Shown here piece by piece: positions 50,761 to 62,480 of a DNA stretch of 64,000 nt. Made by a program: the position numbers and the translations under genes. Source of the DNA: Casuarina equisetifolia (taxonomy: Eukaryota; Streptophyta; Magnoliopsida; Fagales; Casuarinaceae); contig CM052356.1 of assembly GCA_028551475.1 (NCBI GenBank), positions 14,721,884 to 14,785,883 on the forward strand, written 5' to 3'. Every line of letters starts with the position of its first letter. The stretch's first letter is position 1. A model generated the notes under the pieces. It worked only from the letters and a program-made list of their open reading frames with translations. It did not search any database and was not told the DNA's origin.

Positions 50761-52055
50761 GGCCCTCTCTTTTATGTTTTTGTGGAGTGGCTTGAAATAC
50801 ATGATTCATTTTGTATCTCTGCAACTTTTAAACACCCAAGCTACTGCTATATTCAAATCCCCGTTCAATCTTGATAAAGTATTCATGGAGCATATTTTGC
50901 TTAATACCCGCTTTCCATTTCTTTTGTTTTGTCAACTATCTTTAACATATTTTGTCAACACTTAGTTGAAAAACTTAAAAAGGTTAAGCGTTATCTGAGT
51001 TTTGTGTGATCTTTTTTGTTTGATGTGGTTTTACTTCCAATAATTATCAACTTCATGAAGAGTATCTCACCTAACTAATTCCACAATAACGCCTCTCCCC
51101 CCCTTTCTTTGTTTCCACCAGACAAAAAAAAAAAAAATCTTTTGCACTAGTTTAACATCCCCAAGAAGAAAGAAAGAAAATAGAAGATGTGAAAAGTTAA
51201 ATTATTAAAATACCTATGTAAACCACCAAAGAGAATGCATAGCAAGTATTAAATCTTGCTGCTGCTTAACCAGTCGTGATGGTCTAAGTGAAATCTGTCA
51301 ATTGAGAAATTAACTATAGAGTAATCCTCCTAAGTAAAAGTTGTCCATTGGATATATATAGCCAATTTACTTATTCATAGATCATCTAAGTTTCCATATC
51401 AAGACTAGAAACAAGTAGATATGCAATCGAGATCCAACTAGGTTTTCATATCAAAAATAAAAATAAGCAAAAAACCACATTCTAAGCTTCAATCTTACAA
51501 TTAGAATCATGATAAGGCAAGTATAAAGAATGCGTATTATTGTAGGGAAAAAGAACCCAAATATGGTAGCAATTGTCAAGGTAAGTGTGTTGTATATAAC
51601 TTGATGGACACAAGCTTGCAAAGAGGATTAAGGCAACCTAGTGCCCGTGCTCCCCCCAAAATCGCTTACTGATGCATGTATTGTATGAATCAAATTTAAC
51701 CTACACAAGAAGGAACAATCCTATTATAGATTTTCATACATAATGATTAATCAAAACCATTAGTTGAGGTAATAGCTTAACTATGCAATCCCTGCTACAT
51801 TCCTAAGGAGACAAAGGAGATTGAGGTCTAAAGAACCTTTAACAAAGGTTTTGACTTAATGAAAAGGTGATGTCCTGACTTATTGTGCTACTCCTATCAA
51901 AAGACATGCAGGTTGCATGACTGGCAAGTTGAACTTTTACATGAGAGGCTTAATTGCTAGTGCACAAAAGGTTGTAAGTTGAACCTAGTACTATATGCCT
52001 TATAGACTTGGTAGCTTATGTATTTCACAATTTGGACTTTGAGCGGAGATATAGA
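50761..52055. other. AT-rich intergenic sequence
   Basis: No gene or known repeat was recognised between the short repeat pair and the left LTR of the decayed Copia element. Confidence 0.4.
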
Positions 52056-52458
52056 TGAATAGAGAAAGAAATGAAGATTGGATCAAAACCAAAAACCCAT
52101 ATTGCAAAAAAATGCTAAGAATAATAAAGAACATAAATTCAAAAATATGTGCAATTGATTGATAAAATTGCTTGATAAACTACACGATCGAATTTGATCC
52201 TTATAAAACATTTACAACAACTTACAAAAGGAAACTTAACAATTATCGAGGAATAAAAATAGAATTAGATCAAATTTGCAATGACAGTGACATGAGATTT
52301 TGAATTTAGTGGAAAACGTGATTATGGGTTAAGCAAAGAGTTGGTTAGGTCTCGCAGTTGGGTTACACAGGTTGTTCATTAACATGGCCCTAAAGCTGAC
52401 TAGGTAGATGTAGCGGCTATTGATGTGGCACTACTCATGGAATGTAAGCATTCTAACA
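52056..52458 (-). repeat. 3' LTR of the old Copia element
   Basis: 403 bp aligned along its length with 57822-58171; shared blocks include AACATAAATTCAAAAATATG and CTCATGGAATGTA-like sequence. The left border is approximate. Confidence 0.75.
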
Positions 52459-54389
52459 TCCCTTTACAAGTTGAAAAAGCAGCATGAACCGTCAACTTAA
52501 AGTAAAGAAGTTGGAAGCATATGGATGATAAGCCTTTGGTAAAGAAGCTAGAAGGTTGATCCACAAAGGAGAACTGTAATTGAAGTTGGCAATAGGCTTA
52601 GCATTCATAGGCAAAAGGGAAGTTAATTTCAATGTGCTTGGTTTGAGCATGGTAGATGTGATTGGCTATCAAGTATAGGGTCAATGGGTTATCACATAAG
52701 CAATTATGGAGGGAGAGCATGAAAATCCCAGAGTAATTACTTAATCCACATAGGTTTAGTGGCGGTGTTCACTAATGACTTATATTTAGCTTTAGTGTTG
52801 GAATGAGCCATTAGGTGTTGCTTATAGGAAACCCAAGAGATGAGATTCTTGCCAAGGAAAATGCAAGAACCATTAATTGAGTAGTGATCATCATGGCTGC
52901 CTACCTAACCTACATCAAAAAAGGCATGAAGCGATGTAGCAAGATGGTGGGTGAAAAGAAACCCCAATTTTGGAATGTTAACCAAGTAATGGAGAATATA
53001 CTTTGCCAATGGTTAGTAGTCGAGGGATGAAGAAATTGATAGGTAATGTTGACTAATATACAATATTAGGGTAAGAAAGAGTCAAGTACTAAAAGGCACT
53101 AACAATAATGTGAAATAATAATGGATCAATAAGGAGTTCTCCACTCTAATGAAATAAGGGCTCATCAATGGTGCATGGTGTAAAGACTATCTTGGCATCC
53201 TATATTTTAGCATAGGCAAAAATGTCATGTGTGAACTTGGCTTGATAAAGAAAGAGTTCCTCTAAAGTATATTAAACTTCAATGCCAAGAAAATAATGAA
53301 TAAGACCAAGTCTTTGATGACAAATTTATGTTGAAGCTTATGGGGGAGGCTAGAGAGTGTTGCCTATTAGAGCCAATGAGAATAATATCAATAACATAAA
53401 CAAGAAGGATAACGCTATACCAATGGGTATGAATAGTGAACAATGACATGTTGGCCACAAAGAAAATGAAGCCAATACATGTGTGAAAGGTGTTGAGATG
53501 TTCATACCAGGCACGGGGGGCTTGCTTTAGACAATAAAAAGATCAATAAAGTCGGTAGACATGATGTGGGCAAGTAGGATAAAAAAGACCCTAAAAGTTG
53601 TTCCATGTAGACAACTTTAAAGAATAATCTTAGAGGAATGCATTGGAGACATCAAGCTTATGTATTTGCCAAACTTAAGAGTAAGCAAGGGATAAAATGT
53701 TGTGAATAGTGATTGGTTTAGCAATAAGGGTGAAGGTTTCAGTGAAGTTGATGGCATGGACATGAGTTGAGCCCTATGCCATTCTAGTGAGCCATTAAAG
53801 CAAAGTTCAACCTTGTAGATCCATTAATAGACAATGAGACAATCACTAGTAGAAGGTGGAACCAAGACCCAAGTATCATTTCAAATATGAGTAGTGCACT
53901 CAACCACTATAGCATCACATTAGTGAGGATCATGAATAACTTAGGTGTAGCATGTAGGTTTAGGATAAGGGTGAGCAATGGTGGTGCGAGCAAATGTATA
54001 ATGGTAGGTCATAGTACAATGAGTAATAATGTTATCCTATAGACAAGTCATAGGGTGTGTAGGTCGAGGGAGGAGGGGTGGTGGTGGTGTCATGGGAATA
54101 AGGAGAGGATCAAGTCTAGAGCATTGAAGGTTAGGGAGCAAGGTCCAAAGTTTGTTGGCAAAGGGGTGATGAGATAAGTAAGGGTAGTGTAAGTAGTTGC
54201 CTAGGAAAAGAAAGTAGGAATGAAAGAACATGGATGGTAATAGGAGGTTGCTAGTGTGTATGAAAAGGGATATCATCCTCATGAAATATTACATCAATTG
54301 TAATGAAAATAAGTTGCATCTTTAGACAATAGTTGTTGTAGCCCCAATAACTTAGAGGATAGCCCAAAAAATACAAGCATAGAAGTGAG

Positions 54390-55910
54390 GCATAAGCTTA
54401 TGAGGCGCATATCGCTAAAGGTAGGGAATACTACACAAACAAATACCCATAAATAAGAAATGCTAAAGGATGTTGGAAAAGAACCTAGTACGATGACTAA
54501 TTACCAAGGATTGTTATAAAGAAGTGGTTGATTATATGGTAGTCTCAAAAGCAAAGTTTTAAAAGTGTGTAGGAGTAGCTGCTTAAGTTAGGATGGTAAG
54601 ATTGGTTTACACAATATGACAATGTTTATGCCTTGCAATACCATTGTGAAAGAAAGAGTATGGAAACCTATTGATGAATGCCATGTTGTTGAAGCTTGTG
54701 AGGTGCATACCCCTAGAGGTAAGAAACACTACATAACCAAATACTCATAAGTAAGAAATACCAAGAGGATGCTATAAAAGAACTTACCACTGTGATTGAT
54801 TGCTAAAGACTGCTATAAAGAAGCAATTGATCAAAAAGATGACAATCATGAAAGCAAATTCCTAAAAGTGTGTTGGAGTACTTGCTTGAGTTTCCAAAAT
54901 ATAATGATGTTTGCACTTTGCAATACCATTTTGAAACGGGGAGTAAAGGCAAGAAACTCATTAATAAATGTCATATTGTTAAAACTTGTGAGGTGTATAC
55001 TGTTAGAGGTAGGGAACACTATATAGCCAAACACCTGTAAGTAAAAAATGGTAGGAAGGTACTAGAAAAGAGTTTGACATAGTGATTGATTGACAAGGAT
55101 TGCTATAAGGAAGTGGTTGATAAAAAATATGGTAGTTTCAAAAGTGAAATCCCAAAATTGTGTAAGAGTAGCTACTTGAGTTAGGAGGGTGAGATTGGTT
55201 TTCACAATATAACGATGCTTGTGCTCCATAATGTCATTTTGAAAGGGAAGTAAAAGCAAGAAACCCATTGTGGAATGCCATATTATTAAAGCTCATAAGG
55301 TGCATATTACTAGAGGTAAGGAACACTACATAGTCAAACACCTATAAATAAGAAATGCTAAAAAGATTCTAGAAAAGAGCCTACCATAATGATCGATTAC
55401 CAAGGATTGCCACAAGGAAATGGTTGATCAAAAAGATGGTAGTCTTGAAAGCAAAGTCTCAAAAGTGTCTGGGAGTAACTACTTAAGTTAGGAAGGTAAG
55501 ATTGGTTTCCATAATATAAAGATGATTGTGCTCCACAATACCATTTTGAGAAGGGGAGTAAAGACAGGAAACCCATTGATTAAATGTCATGTTTTGAAGC
55601 TTGTAAGATGCATATTGCTAAAGGTAAGGAATACTATACAACCAAACACCGATAAGTAAGAAATGCTAAGAGGATGCTAAAAAAAAAATTGCCATGTTGA
55701 CCGATTGCCAAGGATTGCTATAAGAAAGTAATTGATCAAAAAGATGGCAACCTTAAAAGCGAAGTTCCAAAAGTGTGTCAAAGTAGTTGCTTGAGTTAGA
55801 AAGGTTGAAATTGGTTTCCACAATGTGATGTTGCTTGCACTCTGTAAGACCATTTTGAAAAAAAGGAGTCGGGGTAGAAAACCCATTGATGAATGTCATG
55901 TTATTGAAGG
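54390..55910 (-). repeat. About five tandem copies of a 300-bp integrase segment
   Basis: The block AGGTGCATA...AGAGGTAAGGAACACTAC recurs at about 54396, 54696, 54982, 55288 and 55595, with a partial copy at 55905. This gives a period of 286-307 bp. On the minus strand each unit carries the same stretch of the Copia integrase C-terminal part (motifs such as LTQATTLTHFWNFAFKVAIF). Units are diverged from one another, so the amplification is old. Confidence 0.8.
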
Positions 55911-57821
55911 TAGGTGCATATGGAAATTAAAAAAAGTTCAAATGCACCATTATATTGGATCACTAGCAATTAGCATTGTAGCTAATTTTTGACAAACTTA
56001 TGAAAATGCAATGAAAGTTGTAAATAATTAGGAATGTATAGTGAAGCTATAAAGCCATGAAAATCAACAAAAATCGTTAATAAAATACATATAAAAATTA
56101 TTTCTCTTTATTGACTCAATAGGATAAGGATCCTATATATCAAAATGAGCTAATTGAATATAAGCAAAAGACTTGGAAATTAAAGGATGGGGGTAGCGAC
56201 TACTCTTGCTAAGAGCACATACCTTACAAGGAGAAAATGATAGAGATGAGTATGGTATGTGTGTAGACTTCAATAGATAAGTAAGCATATTAAAAGATGG
56301 AAGACTCAAATGATGATGCCATAGAAGAATAAGAGTGGTGCGGGAAGCAAAAAAGACTAGAAAATACACAAAAACACCAGAGGATGACACACAATAAAGT
56401 TCATGATCAAGTGTTTTGTGGAAGATAATATTTCCTCTAAGACAATAAAGAGTCCAAAATGAGTGGTCAAGAGAATAAAGTAGCAATTATTATTGGAGGA
56501 AAACATAGAAATTAATTAAAGATTTTTTACTATGGAGGAAACAACTAAAACATTTGACAATTAAAAGGTTGACATTTTGAGGTTACCTATATGGGTGATA
56601 GGAAGAGAGACTTAATCACCTACCATTAGTTGCTAAGGGCTTATATAAGGAATGACACTAGAAAGAGTAGTAATAAAATTAGTGACATGGTGGGATGTGC
56701 TTGAATCAAGTTGTCATGTGAAGATATCAAAGGAGGAAGGTAATAGGTTAGGTGGGCCATAATAAGAGAAAGGTGGAGAGAGATTGGCATAGTTAAATAG
56801 TTGGGTAGTAGGACTAAGTGGGATAAGTGTTATAGGCTTAGGGTTAGAATGGGCTCAATTGGTATATTAGGCCTTAGGATAGGTCGTGGGTGGGTTAGAG
56901 GATGGGTTGAACCTTTCCTTATAGTTGGTAGCATGATGGCCCAAGTGTTGACAAAGGTGACAAAAGGGCTTATTGCAAACTATATTACTTCGGCACTAAG
57001 TCCATTATTATAAAGATAGGGCTATGTAAAACCCCATCTAAACTAGGTAGACCTAAAGCAAGAGTGTTGGCTAATAGGCCAGGCTTGTTGGCTTGTGAGA
57101 AGGGTTCTAGAAGCTAATAGTAGGTGAAGCTACTAGTGTAAGAGGCAAAAGTTGTTGGCAAGGCCATAAAGAGGCCTTCATTGTTCTTCTAGCATTCATG
57201 AGACAGGATGAGGCTATGGAAAGCCTTTCAGTTAAGAGGCATGGTTTGGGCTGGATGAATATTGATGGAGGCTAGTTGTTAATGATCAATTTCACATCAT
57301 GTAGAAACTCAATCACAATATGAGTTCCACGTGTGATTGTCTACAACTACATTCAAAAGGTGGAGACATGAGCAGAGGATTGAGTGGCATAGAGGCTTCT
57401 AGATTTACCCAAGCTAGCAATCAACAAATGAATGTCCATTAGTTGAGTAACCACTAGATTGGTGGAGACCACAAGGAACCACCTGAGGGCATTTTGAACG
57501 TGAATTAGCTAGGAAGTGTAGGTGGGATTTAAGAAATCATGCCATTGGCTCTAGCGAGGGTTTTAGGTAGTTCATTCCTTCCAAAATCAACATTGATTAG
57601 GAAGAAACAAGGAACAAAGTGAGTATAGTTTTCTAGATTACATAATTCGAGCCATCAAATCCTCATTGCCATTAGGAAAGGGCATAATCAAAGAGGAAGA
57701 GGCAAAAGAGGCCAGTATAGCGAGCATTATAAGGGAGGAGGGAGTTTGGGAATCAACAAAGGAAGTTAGAGTCAATATAAGTTCCAGTGAAGGTAATGTA
57801 AGCTTATAACTCATGATATCA

Positions 57822-58171
57822 TGAAAGAAAGGAAGATTGGATAGATATTAGAGACCTAAATCTTGTTGGAAAATGCTAAGAATAACAAAGAACATAAATT
57901 CAAAAATATGTGCAAAAATATTTACAATATTTTACAAAAGGAAACTCAACAAGTACAAAGGAATAAAAAATAGAATCAAATCAGATTTATGGTGATAGTG
58001 ATGATGAGATTTTCAAGTTCAGTGGAGAACACGATTCCAGGTTGATCAAATACTTGATCGGGTCTCACAATCGAGTCATGTGGGTCATTCATTAGCATGG
58101 CCCTAAGGCTAACTGGGTAGATTTTGTGGTTGCTACCGTGGGACTATTCATGGAATGTACATATTCTAATA
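57822..58171 (-). repeat. 5' LTR of the old Copia element
   Basis: 350 bp, diverged copy of 52056-52458. On the minus strand it ends next to a decayed tRNA-Met-type primer site. Confidence 0.75.
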
Positions 58172-59969
58172 AATAGCTTAAGTGTCTATTTTGCTTTTGT
58201 ATTAAAAGTAGAGGAAAATAAACTCTTTCTTGTGTTTCTTGGAATGGTTTTACAAAGTTTTTTCATCAATTAATATAGATGATTAAATTTAGCCTACAAA
58301 TTGTAATAAGTTTTTATAAAAGTTTTGTAATTTTTCAAATGTAGTTTTGAATTTAAGTAATGATGTTATAAATGAACAATTTTTTTTATTTGATGATATA
58401 TAATACTTAACATTTCACTGAAAAAAAAAATACAAATGACTAAATGTTTGTGAAAGGAAAATTTTTCATAACTTTTAATTAAGACCTTTTTCGAAAAGAA
58501 GATAATAGTTTTAGGACATAGATTATGGTTCTAGCGAAACTAAATTACCAAACGAATACCAACATTAAGAATAGCTTGTGGCCTTCCTATATGGATAGTC
58601 ATATAACTTACTCTAGTTTTTTATCAAACATCAATCGCGTATAACATACCAACCTCAAGTATAGCTAATGGCCCCTCCTATATGGATAGTTCATACAACT
58701 TACTCCACTGTTTGATCAAATGCCAATCACATATTAGCATAATGTTTTTGTTTTCAGTTTGAATTATGGTGAAAAAGCTTGGTGAACAACCCTCGTATGC
58801 TGTTGCGTGTGTTGCAGGGACAAAATTGTTTCTCTAGACCGCATTGTCGTGCCCAAGCTTAAGTGAAAATTCACCTTTTCACTTAAGTAAGTGGCCCTAG
58901 GCTTGAAATGGCTTAGGTCGGTGACACATAGATTTAGCCCCCCAAATGAAATGGTCCTACACACATTCAGCCCAACAAAGAAATCTAGACCAACAAGTGT
59001 TCAACCCACAAATGAGTGAATAAGGATTTTATTCCTAAATGTTGATACTTAGTTATTCATCATATTATTTGATAAACAAATATTATTGATTATGAAGCAT
59101 TTTATTAGTTTTCTTTTCGGCACATATTTCTAATATGAGAAAACTAATTTAAAGGCATTTTTCCTTTTTGTCATGATTAAAATACCTGAGGAATATAAAT
59201 ATTTATGATATATGGGACAACAACAGGCCCATGTGAAAGAAGCAATGATTCCTTTGGAAACTACCCTACATTGCCCAACTTGTCGGGAAAAAGAAAAGCA
59301 CCTACAACAAATCAACGCTAAAGAAGCAATAACTACAAGTGATGACATCATGCAGTGATCGACTCATGTCGGAGCAGAGGAAGATCCTCTCAAGCATGAC
59401 AAGGAAGCTCATCTTTGTCCTAACGTAGAAACAAGCAACATTATGAGTGATGTGGAGCATCTAACTTCACTTGTTTCTTATGAAGGAATTCCTTATGCCG
59501 CACTAACTATGCAGAGAAGTGATCACCCAAACTTCTCATTAATACCATCTATGCAAGAAGAGGTAACATTGTAGTCAATGACTTTACCTCTAACCCGACA
59601 CCTAAGCTGCAAGCTCAATCTCACCAAACCCCTTAAACTCAATAACACAAATTCGAACTCATACAATGACCACCAAAGCTGTGCTGGCATGTGCAAAGCA
59701 AACCGACACTATGCCCTTCGCTTGTCCCAAGCTTGCATTGAATGGGACCCTAGACAGGCTAAAACTCTTGCTCATGGCAAAAGGACTTAAGTTGGAATAT
59801 AGGGTGGGCTATCTCGAGACATATAGCTCAATCATATATATTACTATTGTCAAGCTTATGCTGAAGTTGTCTACAATCTAGGATGAGGTGCTAAGACAGT
59901 ATGGCACGGATAATACTTTTCTACACATATTCCTACAAGAGCTAATGTTCATATAAAGATGCTCACCAC
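58172..59969. other. AT-rich intergenic sequence with a 90-bp tandem duplication
   Basis: Two adjacent copies of about 90 bp (58559-58648 and 58649-58741) share CCTATATGGATAGT and ACTTACTC blocks. No gene is recognised. The stretch 59300-59900 has scattered open frames and may be further relict of the plus-strand Copia element that follows, but no motif proves it. Confidence 0.5.
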
Positions 59970-60262
59970 CCCACTTACGTATATGCACTTAATTAGGCGC
60001 TATATCAACTAAACTAAATCCCTAAAGCATGGTCCTATAGGTTCTCAACTTTCTTGCTAGACTTCGTATTCTCATATTCTCCTTTCAACCCATCTTTTTA
60101 GCTCTTCTTTATGTCGATGACCTCATGATTATTGGTAATTGCCTTTCTCATCTAAATACTTATGCTCAAAGACTTGGTTTAGTTTTTCCCATCAAGGACT
60201 TTGGATGGCTACATTATTTTCTTAGTATTCAAGTTGAGCATGACAAGGAAAGGTTCTTTTGA
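59970..60262 (+). mobile_element. Copia reverse-transcriptase remnant, first part
   Basis: Plus-strand sequence encodes the Copia RT core with ALLYVDDLMIIGN and a following FPIKDFGWLHYFL-like block. It is a broken fragment without LTRs. Similarity stops at about 60262 and appears to resume in the RNase H-side part at about 61.97 kb. Confidence 0.75.
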
Positions 60263-61964
60263 AAGGTCTTTAAGCAACCTAAAAGGAAGGTTGAATTAAA
60301 ATTTTTGATTAATTTTGCTAATTTATTTTTCATAAGATAATTATGTGTAATCCTAATCACATTTATGGATTGAAAGCAAGTACACAAAGTATTATAGAAT
60401 AAATGGTAAAATAATATACACAATTGAACCAAAGAGACACAACCTTACAATGAAGAAAAAACACTATCACTCAAATCATAAACAAGCACAATATTGTAAG
60501 CTCTTGACGGGAGAAAAGTATAGAAGATATAGATGCTAAAGAATATCTTATGAGCTGCCTACTAAAAGCATGACATAATCAGTTATTTCAATCAATACAA
60601 ACTTGTATCAACAAAGAATGTCACAAACAAACTAGTAAGTAAGTCACAATAGAAGTTAAGAGTTTAACACAATAATAAAATGACATATTTGATTTCACAG
60701 GCCAAGTATAAAGCAATCACAGCACTATATAAATTTTCTAAATGATTAGGCCTGCCTCGTTTAACCCCACTTTTTTAGATAAACTGCTAAAAGGCACTTT
60801 TTTTATTATTTCCAATTAAACTTACATGAAGTGCAATCCCTCATATTAACTAATGAAACAAGTTTTTTTTTTTTTTTAACAAATCCTCTTAAGTACAAGC
60901 AAACGAATATAGAGAGGATATATTTTTTCAAAAAAAAAAAATCCTAAAAGTTAGTACCACTCTAACCTAGGGTTTACACAAGTACTATCAAAATTACAAC
61001 ATTTCACAATATAACTCAAATTGGTAGCAGAATCAGTAATAAATAATCAGTATGTAGAATTTCCTTAGATCAGGAGTGAAAATGAGAGAGAGTAAACTGA
61101 TTTAAACGATTATGCTTTTCTGTTTGTGTAAAAAATATCGTAAATCAGATACTCCCTTCTTTCTTTTTGTTGAGAAAATGATGTTAGTTGTACATTGTCA
61201 CTAGTCATTGGTCCAAGGCCTTGAACAAGTATGGCCTTGACCCACTATCTTAACTTTTTTTTTTTTTGTATTAGTCTTCAGGCTCTTATTCATTCATTCT
61301 TTGATGTGTCTTAAATCCTCCTAAACAATCTTTGATATTTGTTCTTTAAGTAAAGTAAATTTATTTCATCATTTATAATAAATCTTATTCTTTTTAAGAC
61401 TTTTAAGACACGAGCTTCACAGCAAGCTGAGAAACCCAAGAAATTAGCTAAGAAATTAGCTAATCAAGCATCGAGGTGAGTGATTTGACTACTGGCAAAA
61501 TGTTCGAATTGCAGAGAGACAGATTTTCGTTAGGTTTTGTGTCGACAAGACGAGGAAAGATGCAATTGATCTCTTACGTTTTCTACGTCCTTTCTCCACA
61601 TGGCGTCGAAACAGTAGCTCATTAATCTCTGCACGACCTGGACTTGGGTTATGCATGGATTGCACGGGCTGGACTCATCGACCTTTTTCACAAGCCTTTT
61701 TATTTTAAAGCTTTGAACCGCACTGGTTGAGCTTTACAAGCTTGACGCGATGCGGGCTGAAGGATTGGTTTCGTCTGGACTTCACGCGACGAGGGCTAGA
61801 CCAGAATATAAAGAACCATAAAAACATTATCCCATAGAAACACCTTGGTCCACAATAACTCTAGTCATGAGGCCATAAAAATATTACTCCTAATATTACC
61901 CCACATATTAAAAACATCATCAAAAATATTAATTTCAATAACTCAACATCTTTCTCATACAGTG
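60263..61964. other. Sequence separating the two Copia remnant parts
   Basis: About 1.7 kb, AT-rich at first and GC-richer at 61600-61810. No coding family, LTR or terminal inverted repeats were recognised. Its position between two parts of the same Copia remnant suggests a later insertion or rearrangement. Confidence 0.4.
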
Positions 61965-62480
61965 ACAATACGGAATAGACTTACTTCATTAGGCTCAAAC
62001 GTTCCATTACCGTGCTCTTTCAACTCCTATTTTAGTAAAATCCAACCCTATTCTAGACATAGATCAGCCTTTCGCTCAACCTACACTATTTCAAAGTCTC
62101 ATTAAAGAATTTCAGTACATCACACTCACTAGGCCCAATCTATCACTGATAGTGAACAAGTAGTGCCAATGTCTGTATCAACCTACAATCCAAGATTTAC
62201 ATGAACTCAGGTGCATACTACGCTATCTTTATAGGATTCTTGACTTCGAATGATGTATCCACGACAAATCTTCACAAATTTATATGGATTTATTGATGCT
62301 AATTAGACAGGATGTCCTTCAACATGCATATCAACCAATGGATAGTACTTCTTTCTTGGAGTTAACAACATTTCTTAGAGTGCGAAACAATTGCCTACAG
62401 TTTCTAGAGGATCTACTAAATTTGAGTACATTTGCTAAAATATGCATTTGTGGATCTTTGCTCCAAACTTAGCATTACCA
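61965..62480 (+). mobile_element. Copia remnant, second part (RT end to RNase H)
   Basis: Plus-strand traces such as QYITLTRPNLSLIVN and LHELRCILRYL match the Copia region between reverse transcriptase and RNase H (usual form ITRPDI..VN..CQ and ..ILRYLKGT). It has several breaks and looks old. Confidence 0.65.

Larger units (their letters stand above)
52056..58171 (-). mobile_element. Old, heavily decayed Copia-type LTR element
   Basis: Two diverged direct repeats bound it: the 3' LTR at 52056-52458 and the 5' LTR at 57822-58171. On the minus strand the 3' LTR begins TGTTAGAATG after a purine tract (AAAGGGA). The 5' LTR is followed by a decayed primer site (TGATATCATGAG). Internal traces in Copia order are GAG-pre-integrase at about 56.13-56.49 kb (SLPSFNMLTYLL, CKVCALSKSSR), the integrase end at about 54.4-55.9 kb, and reverse transcriptase at about 53.3-53.65 kb (KLDVSNAFL). 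Many breaks are present, and the LTRs differ by many substitutions and small indels, so this is an old fossil. Confidence 0.85.

Noticed and set aside
54037-54282. Minus-strand frame with a Pro-rich end
   Set aside because: It lies inside the decayed Copia element and is a leftover of its coding sequence, not a host gene.
52046-58181. Target duplication around the old Copia element
   Set aside because: The flanks (ATAGA left, AATAG right) share only a four-base shifted match, too weak to call given the age of the LTRs.
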